NCBI GenBank assembly: GCA_003260075.1
Contig: QLIY01000038.1
Location: forward strand, 248,006 to 312,005
DNA from: Phallusia mammillata
Taxonomy: Eukaryota; Chordata; Ascidiacea; Phlebobranchia; Ascidiidae
Direction of reading: 5' to 3'
Length of the DNA stretch: 64,000 nt
Every line of letters starts with the position of its first letter. The stretch's first letter is position 1. Position numbers and translations under genes: made by a program. The notes beneath the pieces are model-generated. The model was given only the letters and a program-made list of their open reading frames with translations. It was not told the DNA's origin and made no database searches. Shown here in pieces: positions 27,345-39,463 of the stretch.

Positions 27345-27778
27345 TGTTTTAAGACATTTGAAAAAAAATTGCTAATTTTAAAAAATCACCCTTAAAATTA
27401 AGGACGGCCTTGTGATTTGCTGAACTACTTTTGATTCTAAAGGATGGAACGGCCTGTAGATTAATTAGTACATTAGTGGAATGTAGCAATCTGGTGCGGT
27501 TAGAATAACCACAGGTATTTTGTGTATATTTTGGGGAAAACTAGTTAAAATATTCAAAGTTTGCGTGTTAAAATAGTTGAATATAAACCAATACTTTGTA
27601 CACATTTTTAGTTCATACTCATATCAAGCCACAACTACAACACTTACAGCCAACTATCTGTCGAGCAAGTCCTTTTATAGTTTGATTGTGTTTGTCTTTG
27701 AAATCCAACACTACAGTGGTCAGCTACAAGTATGTTTGTTATTGTTTTACCTTAAAGTTCACATGTCCTTTTCTAACA

Positions 27779-27830
<52 letters not shown>

Positions 27831-28620
27831 ATCCGCCGGCTACCAGTTGTTTGTTGTGTTTTTCGCGAGCCTGTTCATCCGCCTACATGTAGCAAACTTC
27901 ACATTAAGGGAACATTGTAAAAGTGCGGAAAAATATATTTTCTGGTCTTTTTGTGTGAAACGTTATCGTTTTGAGCTTAACTATACTGTCCACTGATACA
28001 AAATTGTAACTCTGTTGTAATATCCTATATACGCTGTGTATGAAGTCAGTCCACAATATACCTCGCTACAAATACGTCAAACTTGAATTTTCTGTAATTG
28101 AAACCGAATGCCGTTTCTTATAGCAAACGTTCTTCTTCAAAAGTTTGTGTTTACTCATTTTGTTCTGGTTATCTTTGACCATTGATGTTTATTTTGTTTT
28201 GATCACTTTGGCACCCGCTAAATTCGGCACAACAAACGATACATCCAGTTTCGTTATTACTTGTTTCTTGGTGCTTTTTCTATGCAAAGTGCGACACACT
28301 GTATATGTTGACGCTGTGTGGCTCTTTACATCAACTTACTCTACCTTTTTAACTGCTCAATGTTGCTTGTTGCTTTACAGCGGAATATATTTTGTCCAAC
28401 AGCTACTTGAAGTGTTTTTGTTGCAGTCTGGTTTAAATGTAGCACCTTTATATCGGTTACTGAAAAGGCTGTTAATATATTTTAGTAGATGTTCAAAAAG
28501 TTACACATTCAACTTACAATACTCCATTGCTGTTCAAGCACGTTTTACAAACATGTATCACTTTGGCGTAAATCCCCCTTTTTTGAAGATGGGTTGTCTT
28601 AGCTTTTAAATAAAAAAAGT
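27345..28620 (+). other. 3' flank / probable 3' UTR of the SIX gene with poly-C tract
   Basis: No convincing exon follows the stop codon at 27342-27344. The stretch is T-rich and holds the 46-nt C homopolymer at 27780-27825. An AATAAA at 28609-28614 could end a long 3' UTR. Confidence 0.4.
27780..27825. repeat. 46-nt poly-C homopolymer
   Basis: An uninterrupted run of 46 C residues lies about 440 bp past the SIX stop codon. It is far longer than any other homopolymer in the window and may be length-variable or partly an assembly product. Confidence 0.95.
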
Positions 28621-31604
28621 ATAAATATTTAAGAAAAAACACCACACGCCGAATTAACCAGTGCTGTTATTTATTGTTCCCCCGTCGTAAAAGAATGGTT
28701 TTGTGCAGTTTCGAACTAAAGATCGCTTTTTCATTTGCGAAAGACATAACACTAACACCAAAGCTATAGCTTCCCATCATAAACGAAACCGAAACTAAAA
28801 ACCTGCCAGTCTAACAAAACTATTTTGTAGTAGTTCGGGGATTTTTTTATAATTCCTTGCCTAGCTTACGAGGAAGTTTAAGTAGTCACCCGTGATGCGC
28901 ACTTTCCTGTCTTCTCTTTTTGACGCGGAAAGAACGTCATGCACAAGTTAAGTGTCGCGGTCGGCGTTGGCGCAGGCAGCGTTCGACAATTGATGTGCAT
29001 CGGGCTGAGCCTTCTCAGAAGCGCAAAGGAAAATTGGAAGCGGAAGCTAAAGGGCTTTCTTTCCCTTTGTCGCGCTGAGAGGCGTTTCCTCTATTGGCTA
29101 AGCACGTCAGTTTGACGAACCGCGAACGCCATTCATTTCGGTGCTTGCCCGGACAATTGAGACCGGGGAGCTCCGCGCGGTTCTTGTCCGAAGTGTCTGG
29201 GAACGGCGCCGCGTGTTTGCCGAACGTGGGGCCAGCTGCCGTCACCCGCGGCCCAAAAGGTAACATTTGCTTGTCACTGACTTCCTGAGCAACCGTCAGA
29301 GGCAGACAGCGGCTGAAATAGCCGTATGCCGTGTATTGCTGCTTTTCTCGTCGTCGTAACGCAACACCATCGACTGTTTCAACCTCAAATGCCTTCTTGC
29401 AGGTTCGGAGAGTTGATGCGACCGCGTCTCTTTGTTACAGGATTTGCCATGTCAAGTGGCCTGTCTGTTTTGCCCACAGGTATAGGGTTAACTGGAAAAC
29501 GCGTTTAGCGCTCCAAGCGGAAACACGTTTATGTATAAAACATTTTTTGACTGCAAACAAAAAAATTTTTCGTGAAATGTAAAATGACTTAAAGTTATCA
29601 AAACTTTTCTAAACAACTTGTTTTAACCTATGTTGATTCCTCAATACTTCTAGTTTGTTTTTTCTTGCAAATTATATTAGCAACATGTGAACGAAACTCT
29701 TCAACTTTGCAAAAACACAGTATACGGAAAACAAATTAAAGATGGCCCAGCAATCAATTTTATCTTATTTGTCAGTTGCAAACAATATGAATAAAACATC
29801 AAAGAAATAAAATCTTACTTTAATAGTTTTCTCTGATAGCGAATAACCGAAATGTCAATCATATGGGGTCCCTAAAATTACAACATAATTTAAGGACCAT
29901 TATTCGATTCTTTATTCTACCACATATAGCATATTTCGAAATTGCAGCTGTTTATTGATATATTTAACTTCCTAGCGATTTCAAGCTCCCAGAGTTTTGA
30001 ACTTGTCTACTCGCAAAGCAATCGCTGCCAGATTTCGGGTAAATTTTGTGTCCACTCGGTATGTACAAGCATGTATGCCTGGCAGTGTTGATTTCATTCA
30101 CCAGAACAGCTTTTCTAACTTTTTTAGTTCGTACAGTTTCTGGGAAAATTATCATGGGTAGTGTGAGTTTAAACTAATGGATATGAATTAGCTAATGGAT
30201 ACAGATAATAAATGTAGCATCCAACTTTAACAGTAAGTCTGTTTAAATTTATTCAATGAATGAAGTATCGTCACCAAAAACAACTGTTATCTTTGCATGA
30301 CGAATTGTGGTTAAATTTAAAAGCGATATTATTATGCTACAATTCCGGTTTAATACAAACCGCTCTTGTCGCCGAATTTGTTTGAAAAAGAAAACCCATC
30401 AATTTAAAAAGCAATACTAAACAGCGAAATGTTCGGCTAATACATTTAGTTTGACATCGCTGCAAATCTCCAAATTTGAATGTCACAGCTAAACGCAACG
30501 GAAGTTTGTAGGTAATTATGCCTTGCACACTACTAAATGCAATCGTAAAACAACACACAAACATAGAGTGCTACACATTTGTACAAACTGTGTGCTAAAT
30601 CCAGCGCACATTTCTTGATTCCTGGGGACAACTTGTTGAGTTTATTGACGCTTAAGGTTAGTGCTGCTCAAACATATACCGTGTAACTGCATGACTGGTG
30701 CTAAACTGTTTTGCTGATTACTTTTTTAGCAGCAAGCTGTGTTGTCAGCACTGTTTTAATTGGCCTTAGATCTTGAAGCGTAATTACTAGCCCCATCTAG
30801 TGTTATAAGTGAGACCGTTAACAGTACAAGCAGATGCATTTTCGCACCTTTTTCACATTTTAATTTCCCCTATCAAACGGTTTCGATATTGTTGCCTTTT
30901 GCTTAAGTACTATAAGTTGTACATTTATGTATGTTTTACTATCTTGGTTGTTATAAGGCCGTGTTGCAAAAAGTTTTTAACATTTCCTATGGATAACGTT
31001 GTGATACATCGATACTTAACTAAAGATCCATGGTTGAAACAAATATCCAAAACATACATGTGTAAAAATTATGTCAATTTACAATGAGGTTTGAAAATCA
31101 ACAGCGCAAGCAAGTTCTAATTTTCAAAACAACTGGTCATAAACCAGGCTTCGGACAAAGCTTGGTGTACATTTTGCCTACTGTGTCCAGCAATGAAATG
31201 CCATAATTGTAATCTATTTGTCTGTTTGTAATTTGCATCCTACCATATTATAACTGTATGTTGACGTTTCAGCATTTATATTTGCTTTTGAACAAACTTT
31301 AATAAGACGGGTAAGATGGTACAGAAAACAAATAACTTTACAAGTAGAGTTAACAAAACACTAATATTGCACTTTTTGTTGGAAATTGCGTGAGGCAACG
31401 TGTTATAACAGCAGATAAAAATCCAATTAGTTTGGTGTACATTTCTGTGCTAATGCACAATAAAAAAAATCACTCCACACCTAACCTGCTTCCTTTTTTG
31501 CAGTAAAAGAAGTAGAACGAGAGTTTCAGAACGAAATTTTATTGCACAATATTTACAAGAACAACACATAATACGAAAGTTCTGGAAACATAAACTGTGG
31601 ACAT
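28621..31604. other. Intergenic region, no gene recognised; GC-rich island at 28900-29520
   Basis: I find no recognisable coding exon. The part at about 28900-29520 is markedly richer in G, C and CG dinucleotides than its surroundings and contains an inverted CCAAT (ATTGGCT at about 29094) and several ACAATTG motifs. The rest is AT-rich. The heat shock gene's poly(A) signal lies at 31538-31543. Confidence 0.5.
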
Positions 31605-32219
31605 TTAATTTTCTGCAGCATTTGTCTTGTCAGCATCGCTTGTAGTTGCAACATCTTCAGTTTCCTTTGAAACGGCTTCCTCAGGTGTTTTAGGTTCGGT
31701 GGTTTCGACTGCAACTTCAACATTCTTTTCTTCCGGAGCTTTCAGCGCCAGACGAGGAGCTGTGATTTGTAGAACGCCATTTGGTCGCAAACTTGAAGTG
31801 AGCTTTTCAGAGTCGATTCCTTCTGGTAAAATCAAGGACCTGTGATATTCTTTGCGACTGAGAGATCGCAGTCCATCTTTCTCTGATTCTTCCTCACTTT
31901 TTGCTTCTACCACAACTTTCTGACCGACAGTTTTTACTGTGATTTCGTCAGGTTTGAATCCTTCAAATTGGAAGTCATAAGTAAACGGCTCATCAGCGGA
32001 TTTCGTTTCGTCCGTTGACTTTTTCTCATTCTTTTCACCAAGTTCGTTTTCAAACATTCGAATTAGTAAAGGCAATCTCAGCATCATCATTTCTTCAAAT
32101 GGATCTTGATATCTTGGCTCGAAGATAGAGAGAGGACTCCAGTTGTTGGCACATCTTGCGTCCCCCCCCCCAGCTCGTCTCACGCAGCACTGGGTTGGGT
32201 AAAATACACGAACAGCCAT
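31605..32219 (-). CDS. Small heat shock protein (alpha-crystallin domain), copy 1
   Basis: Single-exon gene of 204 aa. The N-terminus MAVRVFYPTQCCVRR is shared with the copy at 39464. A Gly run encoded by a C10 tract near 32162-32171 is specific to this copy. The alpha-crystallin domain spans about residues 75-165 (FTYDFQFEGFKPDEI, SRKEYHRSLILPEGI, LRPNGVLQITAPR); the EYHR arginine corresponds to the conserved disease-linked Arg of human alphaB-crystallin. The tail is acidic and Thr-rich. Such proteins are ATP-independent holdases that bind unfolding clients. A TATA box and heat shock elements lie upstream on the minus strand, and AATAAA lies at 31543-31538. It is head to head with copy 2. 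Confidence 0.93.
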   Translation of the reverse strand: MAVRVFYPTQCCVRRAGGGDARCANNWSPLSIFEPRYQDPFEEMMMLRLPLLIRMFENELGEKNEKKSTDETKSADEPFTYDFQFEGFKPDEITVKTVGQKVVVEAKSEEESEKDGLRSLSRKEYHRSLILPEGIDSEKLTSSLRPNGVLQITAPRLALKAPEEKNVEVAVETTEPKTPEEAVSKETEDVATTSDADKTNAAEN

Positions 32220-32309
32220 TTCCTTTGCTTCTTCTTAACCTTGAGTTAAATTTCTTGAAAGTAGATACAATTTGTTGTCGATTTTACTCAACATTGCATT
32301 AAAGTTCGC

Positions 32310-32371
32310 TTATATACCTCTGCCGAATTTCGCGAATATGCGAGAATGGAATTGTCTCGAACATTCGAGAA
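32310..32371 (-). promoter_or_regulatory. Heat shock promoter of sHSP copy 1
   Basis: On the minus strand TCTCGAATGTTCGAGA (an inverted GAAnnTTC array, about 32357-32371) is followed by further nTTCn/nGAAn units. A TATATAA box follows at 32316-32310, about 95 bp before the start codon. The layout matches copy 3 almost base for base. Confidence 0.8.
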
Positions 32372-33033
32372 CACGCGCCATGTCGCAACCCAAGCGTGAC
32401 TTGGCAATCTTACATGGCGTATCAAACACTAAAAATGTTATACTTCACAAAATAAGTGTGTGCTACTAAGCAAATTTTTATTTGTCACACCGTATTGTGT
32501 TCGAGTATTAAATTCTTTTTCATACTAATGTCATTTCAGAAAAATATATATTATCACATTCCTTCGGTTAAGAATAGGTTTACATCTTCATTAACTTGAA
32601 ACTAAATTAACAAAACATTTTAAGCTAAGTTTTTCTTGTGCAATAACGAATATTGGGGCAAGGTTATGTACAACCTTATATTTGTATTAAATTTGTATTT
32701 TTGTTTCTTGTATTAAAATGTGGTTTTTCCCCATTTAAAAATCAATTTTGATACGCCAAGTGGAACTGTCAAGTCACACTGGTCACAGGCTATGGCGCAG
32801 CACATGACAACAAAGGTTTCTACATAGGGCGTGTCAAAGTGTTGCAAGTAAAAATTCGTGTATGTTTTGCGTTATGTTATATTTGCTTTCTAAATCTAAT
32901 TTTCAACTGTACACACAATGATAGAAAAATTATTTTACTTTCAGTTTTGGTACACAAGCAATAAGGTTGTTTTACTGTAAACATAGATCAAGATTTTCAA
33001 CTTTGACACGTAGTATACAGAATTTGCCACTTT

Positions 33034-33087
33034 TTTCTCGAACATTCTCTTGCTCGCAACTTCGGGCAGCTTCTGAGGCTATATAAA
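33034..33087 (+). promoter_or_regulatory. Heat shock promoter of sHSP copy 2
   Basis: CTCGAACATTCTC (GAAnnTTC) at about 33038-33050 plus nearby TTC and GAA half-sites precede TATATAAA at 33080-33087. Transcription would then start near 33110, which decides the choice of start codon. Confidence 0.8.
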
Positions 33088-33180
33088 ATGTTCGTTTTGC
33101 CTTCGGTTATATCTTCGATTACATCGAGACAAGCAAGTGTTGTGAATAAGTCACTGTTTTTGTCAAAAAAGCTCCAAAAA

Positions 33181-33816
33181 ATGGCTGTACGTATAATTCG
33201 ACCTACGCGTTGTTGTGCGAGACGAAATCCGTATGCAAGATGTGGAAACGCCTGGAATCCTCTCTCTATCTTTGAGCCAAGATATCAAGACCAATTTGAA
33301 GAAATGATGATGCTGAGATTGCCTTCACTCATACGGGTGTTTGAAAAGGAACTTGGTGAAAAAAATGAGAAAAAGTCAACGGACGATACGAAATCCGATG
33401 TTGAGCCATTTACTTACGACTTCCAACTTGAAGGATTTAAACCTGACGAAATCACAGTGAAAACTGTCGGTCAGAAAGTCGTGGTAGAAGCAAAAAGTGA
33501 GGAAGAATCAGAGAAAGACGGATTGCGATCTCTCAGTCGCAAAGAATATCACAGGTCGTTGATTTTACCAGAAGGAATCGTCTCTGAAAAGCTCACTTCG
33601 AGTTTGCGACCAAATGGCGTCTTACAAATCACAGCTCCTCGTCTGGCGCTGAAAGCTCATGAAGAAAAGAAAGTTAACATCGAAATCGAAACCACCAAAT
33701 CATCAGATGAATCTATTTCAAAGGGAACTAAGGACGTAGCAACCAAAACTGATGCTAACAAAAGCGCTGGTTCAGAAGAAATTGCAACCAGCTTAAAGGA
33801 TCAGACTGATGAATGA
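33181..33816 (+). CDS. Small heat shock protein (alpha-crystallin domain), copy 2
   Basis: Single-exon gene of 211 aa from MAVRIIRPTRCC. The frame is open to an upstream ATG at 33088, but that ATG directly abuts the TATA box and would lie upstream of the expected transcript. The paralogues also align from MAVR, so 33181 is chosen. The alpha-crystallin domain is at about residues 75-160, with the same motifs as the other copies. VNIEIE in the tail is a candidate I-x-I/V contact motif for oligomerisation. The poly(A) signal AATAAA is at 33864-33869. Confidence 0.93.
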   Translation: MAVRIIRPTRCCARRNPYARCGNAWNPLSIFEPRYQDQFEEMMMLRLPSLIRVFEKELGEKNEKKSTDDTKSDVEPFTYDFQLEGFKPDEITVKTVGQKVVVEAKSEEESEKDGLRSLSRKEYHRSLILPEGIVSEKLTSSLRPNGVLQITAPRLALKAHEEKKVNIEIETTKSSDESISKGTKDVATKTDANKSAGSEEIATSLKDQTDE

Positions 33817-35356
33817 TTTTTCTAAATTTGATTTTTTGTGTATTGTCTTGTAAATCATCTTGCAATAAACCGTTTTATGTAAAACTGGTGGTAGTGTGAA
33901 TATTTTTTGCCAAATCATTGAGTTTATTTTTGGAAAAGGCATTACCAAAATCAACTACCAAACCGACATTATATGCTAAAGTTGAGATCAGATAGAGCGC
34001 TCTTTAAGTTTTTGACACAATAAAGGACAGATTTGTGACACAATAGGGGACAGGACGTTGACACTTTTTTGACTTGATAACGACCACTAAAATTAAAACT
34101 ACAGGCCAAGGTAGTGATAAAAAAAGCACAACAATATTTTGGACAAAACGACGAATTAAAATAAAAGTAGATTTTTCTTGACATTTAGGCAGCCAGAATA
34201 TATACACCGCCAAAACACAAACACACAACTAAAGGTGAAGAAAATATTTCACGGCAAACACGGACAATCAGTCGAAAGCCAAACGTGCGAATAAACATTT
34301 TACAACAAACCGAACATGGAAAACAAAGCGGATTATAACAAGACATGGGCCTGCATATCAGATGCTAAGGCCTGACTATCAGATGCACAACAATAATTAT
34401 TGTGCATCTAAAGTATGTTTTGATCAACAGCTTGAATTACGCGAGACTCGAAACTGTGTGCTACGTCACACTATAGTGAAAGTCGTATAGAAAGTCGACT
34501 TTCTGTAGAAAGTCGTAATAACGTAAAAATGTGTGTTTCAGTAAAGCAGTTTGGAATAGTGAAAAAAAATCTCGTTCAAACAGTTGTCATTTGACTCAAT
34601 CGCCGAAACAGATAATAATGATAAAAAAGTGTTTAAACGCACTTAGGCGATTCCTAAATTATCGACAATTAAAAATTATCTCGATTATTTGTACGTTACG
34701 TGCAGCGGTTGCGAATGCTCTAAACTTTTCTTTCAGTAACGTCGAAAAACATATCAGCATCAACTGGAGGAAACTACCTAAGGCACAACCGCAAAATGTC
34801 AAACGTTTTGGTATTTGTTGTCGTGAAATGTCAAGATGATGTGTTATTGTGTCCTATTGACACTTGTGCTAATGAACAACATGACAAGGGTATCAAATCA
34901 AATTATAAGGAATTTCCTAATCTGCATTTGAAACACAAATTCTAAATTTATCAAGGTTTGGTTTCAGAGTCTTGCATTGATTTACCCACGGCGAGCAATA
35001 GTTTTTATGTTTAGGAACTATTCCAAAACAGTATAGCATTGTACATTAGTGTTTGTGTTTGTAAATAGTGTAACTTTGTTGGTATGATCACTAGTTGCAA
35101 CTGTGGGCGCCGCTTAGTTGCCTTTAGTAAACATTGCTTTATTTGTTTAGGTCAGGGTGTCTTTGTTAAGCACATTCTTTACTGATTTGGTAATAGGTAA
35201 CGTGTGCATTGACTGCCCTTAGCCCATTTTCTGCTTTTAATATGACATAGAATTTGCACACAACATATCGATGTAAGTTGATTGGTGTTGATGTGTAGTT
35301 GTTTTTGAGTTATTTGACGAGATTTTTCCCAAAAATGTTCTCAGATAAACAATAAT
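33817..35356. other. Intergenic region between sHSP copy 2 and the transporter
   Basis: AT-rich, with no exon recognised. It contains a short palindrome near 34380-34410 (AGATGCAC ... GTGCATCT) and degenerate short repeats (GACACAATA near 34014-34045). The open frame at 34531-34839 looks like chance. Confidence 0.5.
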
Positions 35357-38300
35357 ATGGCAAACACAAATTGGATACTGGTGTGTGGTGGATTTGGAAA
35401 GTTTCAAATTCGTCAAATTATTTCGATGTTTCTGATTACAATACCACAAGGATACTTTAATATGATGTCTGTGTTTATTTGTTACACTCCACCACATCGG
35501 TGTATTCTCCCAAAGGATAATGAAACAAGGTAAGCCATATATTTCATTTTGTGTAAATAATAGTAGTTTGAAAAGTTCTCTAAAAAAGGCTTGGAAGTAA
35601 CTCAACAATAAAAAAAAAACAATTCCCGCGCTCAAGTACCTGCTAGATCAGGGGTGGGCAATTAATTTTTAAAGGAGCCACAACACAGCTTTGACTTACC
35701 ATCAAAATTAGTTTGAGATAAGTTTAAAAATTAAAACAACCAATGTTCCCTACAAAAACCTATTTTTGGACTTCTCCACATCATAGCATCTACTATTCTA
35801 CTACCTTATCGTACATGACCGAGATTTGGAAAATGATGATGTAGTCATAGTTTAAAGAAGCCAAACACTTGTTTCTATTATTGACTCAAGTAGACATGTT
35901 TTAAGTAAATTGCCCGGCATATACTTGCTGATTTTATCAATTGGACCCTGATTAACAAATTCCTTTTCTCTATAGCAGTAACAAGTCGCTTTCTGCTGCC
36001 ATCCCTTGGAACAACCAAACTCTCGAATATGATCAGTGCCATAGTTACACATTCAACTCAAGCTCAGGTGATTTACTTGTCAATTTACTGCAAAATATTA
36101 TCCAAGCATAAAACAATCAACAGGCTCCAAAGTTATTGAATGTGACAATGGTTGGTATTATGATGTCGAACCTGGAGTTTCTTCAATCGCCACCGAGGTA
36201 CATAACAAACATTTTTTTAGAACGAATTGAAGTATCTGCATTTCTGTTTGTTTTAGTTCAGTTTAGTTTGTTCAAGGGAATATTTAAACCAAGTTGTACC
36301 AACTATGTTGCTTATTGGATTTGCTGTCGGTTCAATTGCTGGTGGTGTTTTAGCTGATAGGTGGGCATTTTAAATTTGGAAATCAATGGACTTTTTATGA
36401 TTTTGCATTCATTTTGGTTTTACAGGTTTGGAAGATGGCCAATTTATGTTGCGGGAAATTCAATTCGAGCGTTAAGCGTTTTGTTAATTGCAATTTCACC
36501 AAATATTGAACTAATTCTTGTTTTAATGTTCATCCAAGGAGCTGCGGGCGTTCTCAGAGTGTTTGTTTCTGTGACAATTTGTAGGTTGTTTTTCTATATG
36601 TGTGAATGCATTTTGTGTACATCCCGTGAAAACGAATATAACTGTTGTGACACATAGCTTCCATTCCCAGCAACGTCTGTTCAAAAGTTTTTTCTATGTT
36701 GTAACATCAGTCTTATAATAGTTGGCTAAATTAGTGTAGTTTTACGTGATTTTTTTAAACGATTTATGTCCTTCTGTTTTCTTTCAAGTTAACCCGTGTT
36801 GTGTTTTGTCAGGTGCAGAAATGTTTGACCCAAAATTTCGGGGCTACGCATCCATAAGTCAGATCTCATCAGCATGCCTCGGTTACATGCTCCTTCCCCT
36901 TTATGCATATTACATCCCAAACTGGCGATGGATGAGTGGAGCACTTGCCGTGACCAGCTTACTTACTGTTCCACTTAACTGGTGAAACTATTTTCAATCA
37001 AATTAAACGTTTCACTGTGACTGTGTTAAATACATGAAATGCAACTGGCAGTTAGAGTAAAAGGAATGTACAAGCATTCATGCTAATAACCGGTTTTCGA
37101 TGTAATGCTCTCTCCTCCCTAATATCACTGAAATTTTCAAAATGAAGTCGAGTCTATTTTTTGCGAAATAAAATCTATTAGAGTTTAATGTGCCTCGCCG
37201 TTTTTTTTTGTATATTTTATCTTTTTGTGTCGCGTAATAGGTTTGTGACGGAATCAGTTCCATGGTTGATGTCTGTGCAAAAACATGACGTGGTGAAGAA
37301 AACTATTCACAGGATAGCTAAATGCAACGGAGTTAAAACCGTGGACGTGACAGAGTTTTTACAACAGGTAAGAACAATAGTCACATTTTTGCACCACTTT
37401 TTGGGGACCTACACAAACATCGTTATGGAAGTGTTGTCTTACAGGAAGCGTTTTCTACACCGGATGATGGTGATTTTGATAAAAACCGACCCCTAGTGGC
37501 ACACATGTCGTACCTTGACCTCATCCGTCGTAAGGTTTTGCGACAACGTTTTCTTGCTGTATCGTGGCCGTGGTAATGTATAAATAGCTAACAATGAGCC
37601 AAGTCCACGCTTGGAAAGTTAGAGTACTAAACTGTAAAATAAGGTCTTTTATTCCTTTTACAGAAAAATTGTTTATTAGAGTTTACAATATTGGTTGTGT
37701 GACACGACAAACGTCAGTGTTGGGATCTAGCATTAAACAAATACTTTTACAAGTTAGATTTGTGTGGTAGTTTACGTCAAAGTCACGTTATGTGATTCGT
37801 CTGAAATTTGAACCTTGATCTAAAATCTCATGTTTGTCCACAGGATTGCTATAGTATGCGGATATTATGGGATTTCATTAAACACCAGCGACTTTGTCGG
37901 CGACCGATATATCAACTGCTTCCTTATCGGCCTTGCTGAGATACCGGGCACGATAAGCAGTTTTATACTTTTGCGTTTTTTCGGTGGAAGAAGAAGTCTG
38001 ATCCCTCTACTGTCGTTTGCCGGATTGTTTTTGATACTCATTCCTTTTGCAAGTCAAGGTAGATTTTTCCTGAGTTTCAATTTTCAGTTTTTACTTGATT
38101 TATTTTTTCCCCAAGTTACTGCTGGTTTGGGAATTGCGGCAGCGATTACAGCAAAGCTGACGATCACCGGTTCATCCCGGGTTATATACGTTTACACGAG
38201 CGAAATATTTCCAACTCTGCTGAGAAACCAAGCTTTTGCCGCTTTTCAATTGATTTGTCGGACTATAACAGCGTTTCTCGCACCCGCCATGCCTTACCTT

Positions 38301-38763
38301 GGTAAGAGTTACATCAAGGGATTTAAATAGTAAAATTTAATGTGTTTTCAAAACCATTTTGAAGAGAGTTATTTCTTACATCCATCAGTTAAAACATGAT
38401 TTTTTGTTTCTTTTTAGTTTAACTCTTCAAATTTTCTTTCCTTTTACTTTAAAAGTATACCAATTTAATGTTGAAAACTGTGTGTTTTTTGGCATATCTT
38501 GTTTAGGTGACAAAGTACACCCGGTATTTCCATTTGCTATGATGGGTTCTTTGGCGCTTCTAGCGGCATTCCTGATTTACTTTATGCCGGAAGTCAAGGG
38601 TAAGCCCTTACCAGATACGATGGATGATATCAAAGAACAGGAAAAGTGAGTGACGTCATTTAAACTGATGTTATTTCTTCTAATAAGAGTTGCTGTCTTG
38701 TTTTTCAGTTTCAGGCACAAATTATGCGGTTGCTATTCCTCTCAGTCACCTGTTGCAGCTTGA
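35357..38763 (+). CDS. SLC22-type organic ion transporter (major facilitator superfamily)
   Basis: Twelve in-phase exons: 35357-35529, 35976-36067, 36124-36197, 36257-36360, 36426-36580, 36813-36981, 37241-37367, 37445-37572, 37844-38058, 38116-38301, 38507-38645, 38709-38763 (538 aa, the usual SLC22 length). Membrane segment 1 (ISMFLITIPQGYFNMMSVFI) is followed by a large extracellular loop with N-glycosylation sites (NET, NKS, NQT, NSS) and ECDNGWYYD. The cytoplasmic ADRFGRWPIY loop, WRWMSGALAV, FVTESVPWLMS, GYYGISLNTSDF, SEIFPTLLRN and the C-terminal MPEVKGKPLPDTMDD (family PETKG...LPET) are all at the expected places. The family moves organic cations, carnitine or organic anions across the plasma membrane; the substrate cannot be told here. 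A poly(A) signal candidate is at 38939-38944. Confidence 0.92.
35649..35700. mobile_element. Possible solo hAT end
   Basis: CAGGGGTGGGCAATTAA followed by GGAGCCACAACAC resembles a hAT terminus. No partner end is seen in the flanking intron of the SLC22-like gene, so the borders are uncertain. Confidence 0.35.
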
Positions 38764-39306
38764 TGACTGATTTTTGCCATATTCATTATTATTATTCATT
38801 AATTATCATGAAGTACATTTTTTCTCAGCAATCCAACTCGTTTTGAACGCTATTCTATAAATTCGATTGAAAGCAATAATATTCTTTTTTTTTTGAAAAG
38901 TAGACTGTAGTTTAGCAATTTGTGTTTTAATACCTCTGAATAAAACAATCGAAACAAAAGATCCTGACACTGCAATTTTAACTTGCATTACAAGTGTAGC
39001 AGATATTGTCGCAGTTTTGATACGCCGTATAAGACTATCGTATGGCTTTATTTGCAGCGTCTCGCACATTCCAGACCATTCTTTTTGCTAGCGCTGTGTT
39101 GTAGCCTAAATTATGCGTTTTTATGTTTTCCCACTAACGTTGCGTTTTAATTTTTCCCAAAATTATAGCACTAGTTTTACCCTATCACAAAATCTGTACT
39201 ACTGGGTATTATAGACAAACCTAAAATATGGCAAAGTTTTTACTTCACCTATTTTGACACGCCCTATAATACTGCTTTGTCACGTCTGGATTGCGACGCG
39301 GCGCGT
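38764..39306. other. Intergenic region upstream of sHSP copy 3
   Basis: No exon seen. Close to its right end a block at about 39250-39306 (TTTTGACACGCCC, TTTGTCACGT, TTGCGACGCGGCGCG) resembles the sequence at the same distance upstream of copy 1. Confidence 0.5.
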
Positions 39307-39369
39307 TTTCTCGAATGTTCGAGACAATTCTGTTCGCGTAAATTCTAGAAATTCTGCCGAGGTATATAA
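39307..39369 (+). promoter_or_regulatory. Heat shock promoter of sHSP copy 3
   Basis: TCTCGAATGTTCGAGA at about 39310-39325, then ATTCTGTTCGCG and ATTCTAGAAATTCTG, give a long alternating TTC/GAA array. TATATAA follows at 39363-39369, about 95 bp before the ATG at 39464. Confidence 0.85.
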
Positions 39370-39463
39370 TCTAGCAACAATACAATGCTGATTATACCTG
39401 TCGACAACAAATTGTAACTGCTTTCAAGAAGTTAAGCTCAAAAGGTCAGAAGAATTAAAAAAT

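Noticed and set aside
28145..28609. 154-codon open frame on the + strand downstream of the SIX gene
   Set aside because: Composition is T-rich and hydrophobic by default, no family is recognised and there is no promoter signal; likely chance in 3'-flanking DNA.
33088..33180. N-terminal extension of sHSP copy 2 from the ATG at 33088
   Set aside because: The ATG abuts the TATA box and would precede the transcription start; paralogues start at MAVR.
34531..34839. 102-codon open frame between sHSP copy 2 and the transporter
   Set aside because: No domain, no splice or promoter context, basic composition typical of AT-rich noise.
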